From assembly GCF_002879855.1 (NCBI RefSeq), contig NZ_PNYB01000003.1, positions 284,022 through 348,021 on the forward strand: a stretch of 64,000 bases of DNA, given 5' to 3'. Under the pieces are notes generated by a model. That model was not told where the DNA came from and ran no database searches. It saw only the letters and a program-made list of their open reading frames with translations. Positions within the stretch are counted from its first letter, which is position 1; each line of letters begins with the position of its first letter. A program made the position numbers and the translations under genes. Origin of the DNA: Trinickia soli. GTDB taxonomy: Bacteria; Pseudomonadota; Gammaproteobacteria; Burkholderiales; Burkholderiaceae. This document shows positions 9,148 to 18,265 of the stretch, piece by piece.

Positions 9148-10355
9148 GACTTTTGCACGTCCTACCCTCGCTTGATCCTGCAGCCGGCGGACCGGTCGAG
9201 GGCGTACGCCAATGCGCACTCGCGCTGGCGACGCTCGGTCACCACGTCGAAGCCGCCACGGTCGATGCGCCCGATGCGCCATTTCTCGCCAATGCGCCGC
9301 TGCCCGTCGCGGCACTGGGCCCAGGGCGCGGCAAATATGCCTATGCTCCGGGGGTCGTGGCTTGGCTGCGCGAGCATGCGTCGCGCTTCGATGCCGTCAT
9401 CGTTCACGGCCTTTGGCAATATCCCGGGTTGGCTACGCATCGCGCCCTGCGCGGACTCGGCGTGCCGTATTACGTCTTCGTGCACGGCATGCTCGATCCG
9501 TGGTTCAAGCGCGCGTACCCGCTCAAACATGCCAAGAAGTGGCTCTACTGGCCGTGGGCCGAATATCGCGTGCTGCGCGATGCACGCGCCGTTCTCTTTA
9601 CGACCGCACAAGAGCGTGCGCTCGCACGTCAGTCGTTCTGGTTGTATCGCGTACGCGAGCGCGTCGTCTCGCATGGTGCAGCGTCCCCTACCGGCGATGA
9701 GAGGCAGCTTCGAGCCGGCTTCTTCTCGGCGTACCCTGCGCTGGCCGAACAGCGGCTCGTGCTTTTTCTTGGCCGCATTCATCCGAAGAAGGGATGCGAC
9801 ATCTTGCTTCGTGCGTTCGCGCATGTTGCGGCAGCCGAGCCGCGTTTGCACCTGGTGTTCGCGGGCGCCGGCGATGCCGATACGATTTCGCGGTTGCGCG
9901 CGCTCGCCTCTGAGCTTCGCATCACCGAACGAGTGACCTGGACAGGACTCTTGCAAGGCGATCTCAAGTGGGGTGCATTCGCGGCCAGCGATGTATTCGC
10001 GCTCCCATCGCATCAAGAAAACTTCGGCGTTGCCGTCGCCGAGGCGCTCGCAAGTGGAACCCCCGTTCTCATCTCCGACAAGATCAATATCTGGCGCGAG
10101 ATCGAAGCCGACCGCGCCGGCTTCGTCGCATCGGACACCATCGAAGGCGCGACGGCCAACCTGCGTCAATGGCTCGCGCTCGATGCGCCGTCGCGCGCAC
10201 ACATGCGTGCGCGGGCGCGTACCACTTTCATCGAGCACTTTACGGTCGACGCTCACGTGCGAAAACTGCTTCAGGTGCTCGAGCACGATAGCCCCTGCGC
10301 ACAGCGAACGGAACGCACCTCGGCGCCGCGAATGGCTGCAAAGCCCGACCTCTAG
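9144..10355 (+). CDS. Glycosyltransferase, GT4 family
   Basis: A 403-residue GT-B enzyme. The glycine-rich loop DPAAGGPVEGVRQ lies near the N terminus, LFLGRIHPKKGCD marks the donor-domain start, and PSHQENFGVAVAEALASGTP holds the E-x7-E motif of GT4 enzymes. The start ATG overlaps the stop of the wzy-like gene (ATGA). This coupling ties it to assembly of the same polymer. The gene converges on the GMC oxidoreductase with 33 bases between stops. Linkage and donor are not predictable. Confidence 0.87.
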   Translation: MRLLHVLPSLDPAAGGPVEGVRQCALALATLGHHVEAATVDAPDAPFLANAPLPVAALGPGRGKYAYAPGVVAWLREHASRFDAVIVHGLWQYPGLATHRALRGLGVPYYVFVHGMLDPWFKRAYPLKHAKKWLYWPWAEYRVLRDARAVLFTTAQERALARQSFWLYRVRERVVSHGAASPTGDERQLRAGFFSAYPALAEQRLVLFLGRIHPKKGCDILLRAFAHVAAAEPRLHLVFAGAGDADTISRLRALASELRITERVTWTGLLQGDLKWGAFAASDVFALPSHQENFGVAVAEALASGTPVLISDKINIWREIEADRAGFVASDTIEGATANLRQWLALDAPSRAHMRARARTTFIEHFTVDAHVRKLLQVLEHDSPCAQRTERTSAPRMAAKPDL

Positions 10356-10388
10356 CCAATCAGCGTTTTGCGGGCTCGCTTCACCTGC

Positions 10389-12113
10389 TCACTCTTTCGC
10401 CACGCGTTGGAGCGCCGCGGCAAGCGGCAGCGCAGTGGCGAACGGCGCCGCCGCGTGGCCCACGCCGGCCTCGCAAGGCGGATTCGACACGGCCAGCGCG
10501 TCGGGTGCGCGCAACGACCGAGCGAGGTGATCGGCAAGACGCAGCGCGAGCGCCGCGATCGTGATCGTCGGAAAGTTGGCCCCGACGGTTGGAAACACCG
10601 AGCTGCCGGCAACGAAGAGATTGTCGATGCCGAATACCTTGCAGTCGCGGTCGACGACACCCTCGCGCGGCGAATCGTGCATGCGCGTCGTGCCCATGTG
10701 ATGCCACGTGCCTTCGAGCGTCGCCGGCCATGCGCGCCCCTCGAGCGGCGCGTCGAGTTCAATCTGCGCGACGCCGCTCGCGCGCAGTTCCTCGCCGAGC
10801 AAAGCGAACGTGCGATCGAACGTGCGCTGCACGAGTTCGCTCAACCGCCATGCGACCTTGACGCGCGGCATGCCGAGCCGATCGCGCTGCGCGCTCAACG
10901 TCACACGGCTGTCGCGGATCGGCTGCGCCTCGACGATCGCTTGCAGCTTGACGTCGCGAATCAGTGCGCGAGGCTGCAACAAGCGCGTCACGCCGAACCC
11001 TGCGGTATCGATGGGATGCCTGAGCATCGTTGCGAGATCGCGGCTGAAACGCCAACCCGGTTGATCCTTGCGCAATACCGCCTGCTTGCAGCGGATCAGC
11101 GCCTCGGCGCCTTCGCTGCCCTCACCGTAGAAGAGCGAATAAAACCAGACCCGGGAATTGAGCAGACGCTCGCGACGCAACACTTCCGGCGTCAAGGCGA
11201 ACTGCGACGAGATGGGCGTGCCGTGCGCCGAGACGGCCGCGTTTTGGTAGTGATATTTGATGTCGTAGAGCTTGTTGCGCGACCACGCTTTCGAGAAGCG
11301 CACGCTCGCCGACATGAGGCGCGGATGATCCATGAAGTACCGGCCGACATTATCGTAAGCATTGCCGAGACCGTCCGCCTGCACGCGATTGGACGCCAAG
11401 AGCAGGCGTGCGTTCTCGATGCCGCCGGCGGCCACGATGAAGCGCTTGGCTGTCACGCTGATGCGGCGGCCGGACAAGGTCGCGACTTGCACCTTCGTGA
11501 CGTGGGACGCGTCGGCATCGGTATCGATATGCACGACGTTCGCGTGCAAGAACACGCGAATGCGCGGCGAACGCTCGAGATCGCGGCGATAGAGCCTGCC
11601 GAACCGTGCGGGCGGACTGAACTGCGCGACCGTGTCGCGCACGTGCCCCGTGACGAGCGGAATTCGCTTCACGTCGGCACGATTGATCGATCGCTCCCAA
11701 AACGCCGGATCGAACTCGTTCGGTCCGAGCTTCAGCAAAGGATGCGTGCGCGCGTAGTAGGGCTCGAGTTCTTCGAGCCCGAACGGCCAGCCGCTGCCGG
11801 GCACCCAATCGCGCGCCTCGAAATCCCACGGGTCCAGTGGCCTGCACCAGCCGCCCCAGCAATTGCTGCTGCCGCCGAGGTAGCGGCTGCGGCTACCGTC
11901 CGCGAACGTGTACGGCAAACCGACGTTCTCGCCACGATAAAGATCGCGCGTATCGTCGTCGGGCCGGTAGCCGCCGCTTTCGAGCAGGCACGTGTCGATT
12001 CCGCAGCGGTCAAGTTCGAGCGCAAGCGTGATGCCGGCGACGCCTGCGCCAACAATACATATGGTCGTTTCGATCTCTCGCCCTTCGTCGATTCCTCGCG
12101 TGTCGATGAACAT
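10389..12113 (-). CDS. GMC-family FAD-dependent oxidoreductase
   Basis: A 574-residue flavoprotein. The dinucleotide-binding motif GAGVAG is at residues 22-27, followed by E(S)GG at the end of the second strand. GGSSNCWGGWCRPLDPWDF is the second FAD-contact region, and near the C terminus HHMGTTRMHDS and VFPTVGANFPTITIAALALRLAD match the catalytic His region and FAD tail of the glucose-methanol-choline family. Members oxidise primary alcohols or sugars. No signal peptide or twin-arginine motif is seen, so it is probably cytoplasmic. Its presence in an exopolysaccharide locus suggests oxidation of a sugar or lipid-linked intermediate, but this is inference. It lies 96 bases downstream of the wcaF-like gene. 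Confidence 0.83.
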   Translation of the reverse strand: MFIDTRGIDEGREIETTICIVGAGVAGITLALELDRCGIDTCLLESGGYRPDDDTRDLYRGENVGLPYTFADGSRSRYLGGSSNCWGGWCRPLDPWDFEARDWVPGSGWPFGLEELEPYYARTHPLLKLGPNEFDPAFWERSINRADVKRIPLVTGHVRDTVAQFSPPARFGRLYRRDLERSPRIRVFLHANVVHIDTDADASHVTKVQVATLSGRRISVTAKRFIVAAGGIENARLLLASNRVQADGLGNAYDNVGRYFMDHPRLMSASVRFSKAWSRNKLYDIKYHYQNAAVSAHGTPISSQFALTPEVLRRERLLNSRVWFYSLFYGEGSEGAEALIRCKQAVLRKDQPGWRFSRDLATMLRHPIDTAGFGVTRLLQPRALIRDVKLQAIVEAQPIRDSRVTLSAQRDRLGMPRVKVAWRLSELVQRTFDRTFALLGEELRASGVAQIELDAPLEGRAWPATLEGTWHHMGTTRMHDSPREGVVDRDCKVFGIDNLFVAGSSVFPTVGANFPTITIAALALRLADHLARSLRAPDALAVSNPPCEAGVGHAAAPFATALPLAAALQRVAKE

Positions 12114-12209
12114 CGCTTTCCCCCTTTTTCTCTTATGTTCATGGCGATGTGGCGCATTTGTCCGCCAACATCCCGGCGCGGACCGCCACCGAAGTGCAGG
12201 AAGCAGTCC

Positions 12210-12776
12210 TCAAGAAGGAAATCGAGGGCGAATGAAGCGGCACGGATTGCCACCGTAGACGCCGCCCGGTGCCAGCGATCGATGCACCACCGAGAGCGGC
12301 GTAACCAGGGCGGAGCGCCCGATGCGCACGCCCATTTGCACGACGCACTTCGAGGTGATCCAAACACCGTCTTCGATGATGATCGGCTCGACGCGCAAAT
12401 CCATCGTCGTGCTCGCGTCGTGCGAGCCCGTCGTCAGAAATGTCCCTTGTGACAGACAGACATGCGAACCGATGCGGATCGGCGCTTGGTTGTAAAGCCA
12501 GAGGTCGACGCCGAACCAGCAGTGATCGCCCACTTCGAGATTCCATGGTGCTTTGACGCGCAGCGGATGGGGAAACCGGCACCCCTTGCCGATCTTTGCC
12601 CCGAATAGACGGAGCGCAGCAACGCGCAGCGCTGAACTGGGGTTCAGTTTGTTATTGATGACGCAGGCTTCTATCAGGAACCAAAGCACTTGCACGGGCA
12701 GGCCGCGCTTGGCGACGTAGTTGCCCTTTCCGGCTTGGCTCAGATCGATGACGAGGGGTTCGACCGGGCGGTCCAT
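12210..12776 (-). CDS. WcaF-like putative colanic-acid-type acetyltransferase (hexapeptide repeat)
   Basis: A 188-residue left-handed beta-helix acetyltransferase. Isoleucine/valine-spaced hexapeptide repeats run from about residue 60 to the C terminus (IGKGCRF, VGDHCWFGVDLWL, IRIGSHVCLSQGTFL, IEDGVWITSKCVVQMGVRIG). TGSHD with its His is the probable catalytic loop. It acts on cytoplasmic sugar intermediates with acetyl-CoA in related systems. ATG 12776 gives the usual family N terminus (MDRPVEPLVIDLS); in-frame codons upstream run through the divergent promoter region and are rejected. The gene is transcribed with the GMC oxidoreductase and diverges from the small secreted protein. Confidence 0.83.
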   Translation of the reverse strand: MDRPVEPLVIDLSQAGKGNYVAKRGLPVQVLWFLIEACVINNKLNPSSALRVAALRLFGAKIGKGCRFPHPLRVKAPWNLEVGDHCWFGVDLWLYNQAPIRIGSHVCLSQGTFLTTGSHDASTTMDLRVEPIIIEDGVWITSKCVVQMGVRIGRSALVTPLSVVHRSLAPGGVYGGNPCRFIRPRFPS

Positions 12777-12940
12777 TTCGGTGTTTGGAACGATGTTTCT
12801 CGCGGCTATGTGGACGATTATGGTTCGAATCACGCGTTCTCGCGTGCGCCGATCGACGTGTATGGCGGAGCGAGGCGGTATTTTGGCGGGGCGCGGGGCC
12901 ACGCGCGCGCGAGCATGAAAAGCGAGGTTGATGTCCGCCA

Positions 12941-12946
12941 AGGAGG
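12941..12946 (+). promoter_or_regulatory. Ribosome-binding site that decides a GTG start
   Basis: AGGAGG lies five bases before GTG 12952 and is the best Shine-Dalgarno match nearby. It favours GTG 12952 over the ATG at 12931, which has no such site, and places the start so that a clean signal peptide follows. Confidence 0.6.
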
Positions 12947-12951
12947 CCGAT

Positions 12952-13482
12952 GTGGAGACTGCTTCTCCGGTGATGCGTCCGATGCTGCTCGGTGCGCTGC
13001 TCGGCCTCGCATGCATGGCCAACGCGCAAGCGCAACGACACCTGAACGGACCGGCAGGCGACGACGCGGCGGCGCAGCGAATGGCGCCCGCGGCAGGTGA
13101 TCGAGCGGGGCGCGGCGCGGTTGATCACCTGCAAGGATTGCACGGCGATCCCGACGCGCTGTTGGGAGCGCCGCCCGCATTCGATGATCCGTATCGTTCC
13201 GCCTACGATGCCGCGAACCAGGCAGAGGATGTGCTGACGAACACGCAGCGAGTGCCGCGCGGCGCTCTGGCGGGTGGGCGATATGCGCAGCAACCGGCCG
13301 CGCAAGGACCAGGGAGAGCCGCGCCGCTCCCGGGTATCGCGGGTAAAGACGACGCGCGCGAAGCAAAGGTCAACCAAGCCGATCCCGGCGCGCAAACCCC
13401 CACGGGGGCCGCATTATCCGTGTATCACGGGCCGGGGGATGTCGGAAAGGCGGTGGGGCAGGTTTATAAGATGCCGTGGTGA
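12952..13482 (+). CDS. Small secreted protein of unknown function in the exopolysaccharide locus
   Basis: A 176-residue protein with no family I recognise. A hydrophobic signal peptide MRPMLLGALLGLACMANA (from residue 8) ends in a likely signal peptidase I site after NAQA. The mature part is rich in Ala, Gly, Pro and Gln, with few hydrophobic stretches, suggesting a disordered periplasmic or extracellular protein; it ends VYKMPW. The start is GTG behind a strong AGGAGG. It is encoded on the strand opposite to its polysaccharide neighbours, between the divergent wcaF-like gene and the convergent wcaI-like gene. Codon use appears like the neighbours. A link to matrix or export is only positional. 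Confidence 0.65.
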   Translation: METASPVMRPMLLGALLGLACMANAQAQRHLNGPAGDDAAAQRMAPAAGDRAGRGAVDHLQGLHGDPDALLGAPPAFDDPYRSAYDAANQAEDVLTNTQRVPRGALAGGRYAQQPAAQGPGRAAPLPGIAGKDDAREAKVNQADPGAQTPTGAALSVYHGPGDVGKAVGQVYKMPW

Positions 13483-13503
13483 ATGCGGCTCCCGCGCCAC
13501 CCT

Positions 13504-14907
13504 TTATCCAGGCTCGCGGAATATGTGCGCGGATGCTTCGTGCATAGGTCCGGTTTCATCGATGGCCGCGCGGCTCAACCCGTGCGCCGGCGTCGATGCC
13601 TCCGGCGTCCATGCCAGCCGCTCGCCCTCGTCGCACTGCACGGCCCCGGCCCCCTGCGGCTCGTTTGCGACGCCGTCCGCGCCCAACCTGTTGCAGCATG
13701 CATACAGCCGTTGCTCCAAGCGCTCCATCACCACGCGCGGCGACAATGAGCGCTCTGCATAGTCCCTCGCTGCAGCACCGAGCCGCGCACGAGCGCTCGC
13801 GTCGTCGGCCAGCGCTTCGATCGCCGAAGCGAGCGCCGCTCCATCTTCCGGCGGAACAATCAAACCTCGCCCTGCCAGCACGCCATGAAGCTCGGTCCCC
13901 TCGCGCGCCATCGCGACGATCGCGCGTCCGCTCGCCATCATGCCGGTCAGCTTCGAAGGCATCACCAGGTCGGCCGCACCGGCTCGCTGCGGCAGCACAT
14001 GCACGTCGGCGATATTGAGCAATTCGTTGAGCCGGTCCGCAGGCTGCAGTCCGATCAGCGTGCAGTTGGGCAGGCCCGCGCATTGGCGCGCCAAGTCTTC
14101 ACGCATCGGCCCGTCGCCGCACAACAAGAATCGGATGTCGGTGCGCCGGGCCAGCAAAGACGCCGCCACCACCAGATGCTCGAGCCCCTGCTTCGCGCCC
14201 ATGTTGCCCGCGTACAGCACCACCTTGTCGCCTTCGCCGATCGACAATGCCTGCCGATAAACGCTCGGCCGATCGATCAGACGAATCGCATCGACATCGA
14301 CCCAATTGGGCAAGCACATCGCACGCGAGGGCTCGACGCCAAGCGTCGACAATTTTTCGACCATCCGCTCGGAGATCGAAGAAACGACATGGAAGCGGCG
14401 CATCACAGCGCGTTCAAAAGCGTGCGCGGCACGCGCCGCCCGCGACCGACCGAGCAGTCCGAGTTCGAAAGCGGCATCGACTTCGAAATCCTGCACGTGC
14501 AGCCACGTCTTCGCGCCCGTCGCCCGCGCAAGCGCCAACGCGGTCGGCGCGCATAACAGCGTCGGCGCAATCGTCATCACGACGTCCGGCCGCCAACGCC
14601 ACTGCGCAAGCATCGGCAAGACCGATGCCAATGCGAACGATGCCAGGTGCGCAACACGCGTCGCCCCGCCCGGATGGGACGGCACCCACAGCGGCGCGCG
14701 CCGCACCTGCACGCCCGCGCGAATCTCCCGGCTGTAACGCCAAGCCGACCACCCCGCCGTCACGCGCCAAGCCGGGTAGTAAGGCGGCGCGCACACGACG
14801 CGTATCTCATGCCCTCGAAGCGCCAGCGCCTCGGCCATTTCAGCCGTGTATTTGCCCGTGCCCGTCAATTCGGGCGCGTAATTGAGGCCATAGAGGAGCA
14901 GTTTCAT
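13504..14907 (-). CDS. wcaI: WcaI-type glycosyltransferase (GT4)
   Basis: A 467-residue enzyme. MKLLLYGLNYAPELTGTGKY at the start is the conserved opening of colanic-acid WcaI glycosyltransferases, where the GTG loop contacts the donor. VLYAGNMGAKQGLE and LLCGDGPMRE mark the C-terminal Rossmann half. The start ATG overlaps the stop of the preceding glycosyltransferase by four bases. The last 55 or so residues after the GT domain are a poorly conserved tail. In WcaI-type systems the enzyme adds a hexose to the growing lipid-linked unit; its exact sugar here is not determined. The symbol is by similarity to the family. Confidence 0.82.
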   Translation of the reverse strand: MKLLLYGLNYAPELTGTGKYTAEMAEALALRGHEIRVVCAPPYYPAWRVTAGWSAWRYSREIRAGVQVRRAPLWVPSHPGGATRVAHLASFALASVLPMLAQWRWRPDVVMTIAPTLLCAPTALALARATGAKTWLHVQDFEVDAAFELGLLGRSRAARAAHAFERAVMRRFHVVSSISERMVEKLSTLGVEPSRAMCLPNWVDVDAIRLIDRPSVYRQALSIGEGDKVVLYAGNMGAKQGLEHLVVAASLLARRTDIRFLLCGDGPMREDLARQCAGLPNCTLIGLQPADRLNELLNIADVHVLPQRAGAADLVMPSKLTGMMASGRAIVAMAREGTELHGVLAGRGLIVPPEDGAALASAIEALADDASARARLGAAARDYAERSLSPRVVMERLEQRLYACCNRLGADGVANEPQGAGAVQCDEGERLAWTPEASTPAHGLSRAAIDETGPMHEASAHIFREPG

Positions 14908-16091
14908 TGCGGGGTGCCTCCCATCCGAGCGGCGGCCCGGCCATCGGCCGGCCCGCACAACATCGCCGCGCAGCCACGCTCGATGTTCGCTGCCGCCGCG
15001 CGCGGATCGAAATGCGCGATGCACTCGATGCACGCGCGAGCCGTCTGCTCGCTGTCGTGAAAGCGCCACGCGGCATCGAGCAGCGTCAGCGCTAACGCCT
15101 GCACATCGCCGGCCGGAAACGAGCACCCCGTCACGCCCTCGACGATCAGTTCGGGCAGACAGCCGCAGCGATCGCTGACGACGGCCGGGCACCCGTGGCT
15201 CAGCGCTTCATTGACCACGAGCCCCCAGGGTTCGCTATGGCTCGGCAACACCAGGCAAGTCGCACCGAAGTACTCGCGCGAGAGCGGCTCGTCCTGCAAG
15301 CTGCCGACAAATTGCACCGCGTCGCCGAGCGCAAGCGATTGCACGCGTACGTGCAACGCATCGTTCAACGCGCCGGTGCCAACGATGCGCAAGGTGGCGG
15401 CGGGCTGCTTCTCGTGAACGAGCTCGAACGCATCGAGCAGCGTCTCGATCCCCTTCTCCTCGGAAAGCCGGCCGACGTACAGAAACGCGAGCGCGCCATC
15501 GCGGCGCGCCGTCACACGCTCGGCGAGCGCGCGCTCCGGCAAGAACGAGCGCGGCAGCGCCGCGGCTTGGCACGGCACGAAAATGCGCTCGCGCTTGGCG
15601 CCGAGCGACATCAGGTACTCGCGGCTGCGTTCGCCGAAACCGAAATAGCCGTCGCAGAGCGAGAAGAAGATGCGCTTTGGAATCGACGTCAAGAGCCGAC
15701 GGGGCCGATCGAATGCGGTCGAGTCGCAAAACACGGCGCGCCGCTTGCGCGTCACGATGCATGCGGCGAGCATCGCCCAATACTCGGGCCGATGGTAGCC
15801 CGGTAGCACGACGAGCTGCGATTTCGCTCTCAGCACCTCGGTCGTGAGCCGCACCATCATCCGCCACGTCGGCACCTCGTCGTAGCAGCCGTCGAACAGT
15901 TTTCGCATCGGATAGCGATGAAACGAATAGTCGACGTCGGAAAAGCCGAGGCGATCGGTCTCCGTGTCGGCGATCTGCACCATGGCGTAGCGAATCGTGC
16001 CTACGGCCGACAAGGTGTGGAGCGCGGAAAACACAGCCCCCTTGTGGCGCGACCAGACAACGTTGTGAAAGATCGTTACTGTGGCGGTCAT
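14904..16091 (-). CDS. Glycosyltransferase, GT4 family
   Basis: A 395-residue GT-B glycosyltransferase. FLYVGRLSEEKGIETLLDAF begins the donor-binding half, and PSHSEPWGLVVNEALSHGCP carries the E-x7-E motif. The N-terminal half has HNVVWSRHKGAVF instead of a long glycine loop. It follows fcl by 20 bases and overlaps wcaI by four, so it is firmly inside the leftward operon that makes GDP-fucose. A fucosyl- or mannosyltransferase role is plausible from this context but not shown by the sequence. Confidence 0.86.
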   Translation of the reverse strand: MTATVTIFHNVVWSRHKGAVFSALHTLSAVGTIRYAMVQIADTETDRLGFSDVDYSFHRYPMRKLFDGCYDEVPTWRMMVRLTTEVLRAKSQLVVLPGYHRPEYWAMLAACIVTRKRRAVFCDSTAFDRPRRLLTSIPKRIFFSLCDGYFGFGERSREYLMSLGAKRERIFVPCQAAALPRSFLPERALAERVTARRDGALAFLYVGRLSEEKGIETLLDAFELVHEKQPAATLRIVGTGALNDALHVRVQSLALGDAVQFVGSLQDEPLSREYFGATCLVLPSHSEPWGLVVNEALSHGCPAVVSDRCGCLPELIVEGVTGCSFPAGDVQALALTLLDAAWRFHDSEQTARACIECIAHFDPRAAAANIERGCAAMLCGPADGRAAARMGGTPQ

Positions 16092-16111
16092 GCTCTCTTA
16101 TCCGTTATCGG

Positions 16112-17065
16112 TTATCCGTTGGAAGCCGCGTCGTGCTCGCGCTGCTGCGCGGCATAGCGTGCGTAAGTGTCGCGAATGCCGTCGGTGAGTCCGATCGTCG
16201 CCCGCCACCCCATGTCGGCCAGCTTGGAGATGTCGAGCAGCTTGCGCGGCGTACCGTCGGGCTTGGACCGGTCGAACACGAGCTCGCCCTCGAAGCCGAC
16301 GACGCCCGCGATGCATTGCGCGAGTTCGCGTATCGTCAAATCCTCTCCGGTACCGACGTTGAACACGCCGTCGCGCACCTCGTGCTCCAGTACGAATCGC
16401 GTCGCCGCGGCCAAATCGTCGACATGCAGGAACTCGCGCCGCGGTTCTCCCGTCCCCCACACCGTCAGCGTCGCCTCCTGCGCGAGCTTCGCTTCGTGCG
16501 CCTTGCGTATCAGCGCCGGCAGCACGTGGCTGCCGGCAAGATCGTAGTTATCGTTGGGCCCATATAGATTGGTCGGCATCAGCGCCACATAGTGCGTGCC
16601 GTATTGGCGGTTGTAGGCCTCGCACAGCTTCACGCCCGCAATCTTCGCAATGGCGTAGGGCTCGTTCGTCGGCTCCAACGGCGCGCTCAGCAAATACGAT
16701 TCGCGGATGGGCTGGGCGCACAGCTTCGGATAAATGCAAGAAGAGCCGAAGAAGACGAGACGTTGCACGCCGGCCCGATAAGCCGAGTCGATCACGTTGG
16801 TCTCGATCGCGAGGTTCTCGAAGAGAAACGTCGCGGGCTTCGTCGAATTGGCGAGAATGCCGCCGACGCGCGCGGCGGCCAGCAGCACGACGTCGATGTG
16901 CTCGTCGGCAAAAAACGCGCGCACGGCGCGCTGATCGAGCAGGTCGAGCGCATCGTGCGTGCGGGTGACGAGATTGCGATAACCCTGCGCCGCGAGCTCG
17001 CGCACGAGTGCGGAGCCCACCATGCCGCGGTGGCCAGCAATGAAAATACGTGCGTGCGGATCCAT
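16112..17065 (-). CDS. fcl: GDP-L-fucose synthase
   Basis: A 317-residue extended short-chain dehydrogenase that epimerises and reduces GDP-4-keto-6-deoxy-D-mannose to GDP-L-fucose with NADPH. The glycine motif GHRGMVG is at residues 11-17. The catalytic Tyr-x3-Lys lies in PYAIAKIAG, with the upstream Ser in [10 protein letters not shown], and the family signature [10 protein letters not shown] follows. Length matches WcaG/Fcl enzymes. It is separated from gmd by ten bases, forming the usual two-step pair. A terminal [13 protein letters not shown] tail is unremarkable. Confidence 0.96.
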   Translation of the reverse strand: MDPHARIFIAGHRGMVGSALVRELAAQGYRNLVTRTHDALDLLDQRAVRAFFADEHIDVVLLAAARVGGILANSTKPATFLFENLAIETNVIDSAYRAGVQRLVFFGSSCIYPKLCAQPIRESYLLSAPLEPTNEPYAIAKIAGVKLCEAYNRQYGTHYVALMPTNLYGPNDNYDLAGSHVLPALIRKAHEAKLAQEATLTVWGTGEPRREFLHVDDLAAATRFVLEHEVRDGVFNVGTGEDLTIRELAQCIAGVVGFEGELVFDRSKPDGTPRKLLDISKLADMGWRATIGLTDGIRDTYARYAAQQREHDAASNG

Positions 17066-17075
17066 CGTCTCGTAC

Positions 17076-18203
17076 TCATTCGTGATGCTCTAGCGCTTTG
17101 AAGCCGGCCATCGTCACGAGCGCATCGCGTCGCGCGATCTGATAATCGGCCAGCGCCATCTCGCGCACGAGCGCGGCGAACGAAGTGCGGGGCGTCCAGC
17201 CGAGCTTCTCACGCGCCTTCGAGCAATCGCCGAGCAACGACTCGACTTCCGTCGGACGGAAATAGCGCGGATCGACGCGCACGATGGCATCGCCCCTCGA
17301 CACGCGCGTCTCACGGCTTTCCACGTGCTCGACGATGCCCACCTCGTCCACCCCGCTCCCCTCGAAGCGCACGGTGATGCCCAGCTCTTGCGCCGCGCGC
17401 TGAACGAACTCTCGCACGCTGTACTGCTCGCCCGTCGCGATGACGTAATCCTCCGGCGCGTCTTGCTGCAGCATCAACCATTGCATCTCGACATAGTCGC
17501 GCGCATGCCCCCAGTCGCGCAGCGCCGACAAGTTGCCCAGATAGAGCTCGCGCTGCAACCCCACCGCAATGCGCGCGAGCCCGCGCGTGATCTTGCGCGT
17601 CACGAAGGTCTCGCCGCGCACCGGAGATTCGTGATTGAACAGAATGCCGTTGCAGGCATAGATGCCGTACGCCTCACGATAGTTGACGGTTGTCCAATAG
17701 GCGAACAACTTCGCCACCGCATACGGGCTGCGCGGATAAAACGGTGTGGTTTCGCGCTGCGGCGTTTCCTGCACGAGGCCGAACAACTCGGAGGTCGACG
17801 CCTGATAAAAGCGCGTACGCTCGATCCGGCCCAGCATATGAATCGCCTCCAGGATGCGCAGCGCGCCCAGCCCGTCCGCATTGGCCGTGTACTCAGGCTC
17901 CTCGAACGATACGGCCACGTGGCTCTGCGCCGCGAGGTTGTAGATCTCGTCGGGTTCGACGTGTTGAATGATGCGCACCAGGCTCGTCGAATCCGTGAGG
18001 TCGCCGTGGTGCAAATGCAATTGGCTATCGGCATCCTCGACTTCGTGCGGATCGCGATAGAGGTGATCGATGCGATCCGTATTGAAGAGTGACGTACGGC
18101 GCTTCACACCATGCACTTCATAGCCCTTGCCGAGCAGCAACTCGGCGAGGTAAGCCCCGTCTTGTCCCGTCACACCCGTGATCAATGCGACCTTGCGCTT
18201 CAT
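17076..18203 (-). CDS. gmd: GDP-mannose 4,6-dehydratase
   Basis: A 375-residue NADP-dependent dehydratase that converts GDP-D-mannose to GDP-4-keto-6-deoxy-D-mannose. GVTGQDG at residues 10-16 is the cofactor loop, with the R-R-T-S-L-F-N-T specificity region after it. STSELFG and [12 protein letters not shown] hold the catalytic residues, and [14 protein letters not shown] is the conserved family stretch. ATG 18203 follows an AGGA ribosome-binding site; the upstream TTG-type frame adds eight unconserved residues. It feeds Fcl, whose gene is ten bases downstream. Confidence 0.97.
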   Translation of the reverse strand: MKRKVALITGVTGQDGAYLAELLLGKGYEVHGVKRRTSLFNTDRIDHLYRDPHEVEDADSQLHLHHGDLTDSTSLVRIIQHVEPDEIYNLAAQSHVAVSFEEPEYTANADGLGALRILEAIHMLGRIERTRFYQASTSELFGLVQETPQRETTPFYPRSPYAVAKLFAYWTTVNYREAYGIYACNGILFNHESPVRGETFVTRKITRGLARIAVGLQRELYLGNLSALRDWGHARDYVEMQWLMLQQDAPEDYVIATGEQYSVREFVQRAAQELGITVRFEGSGVDEVGIVEHVESRETRVSRGDAIVRVDPRYFRPTEVESLLGDCSKAREKLGWTPRTSFAALVREMALADYQIARRDALVTMAGFKALEHHE

Positions 18204-18265
18204 CGTCCTATCCTCTTCTTGGTTCAACGGTGGAGTGGCTGGCCGCTTAGGCCGTGTGGGTCATG

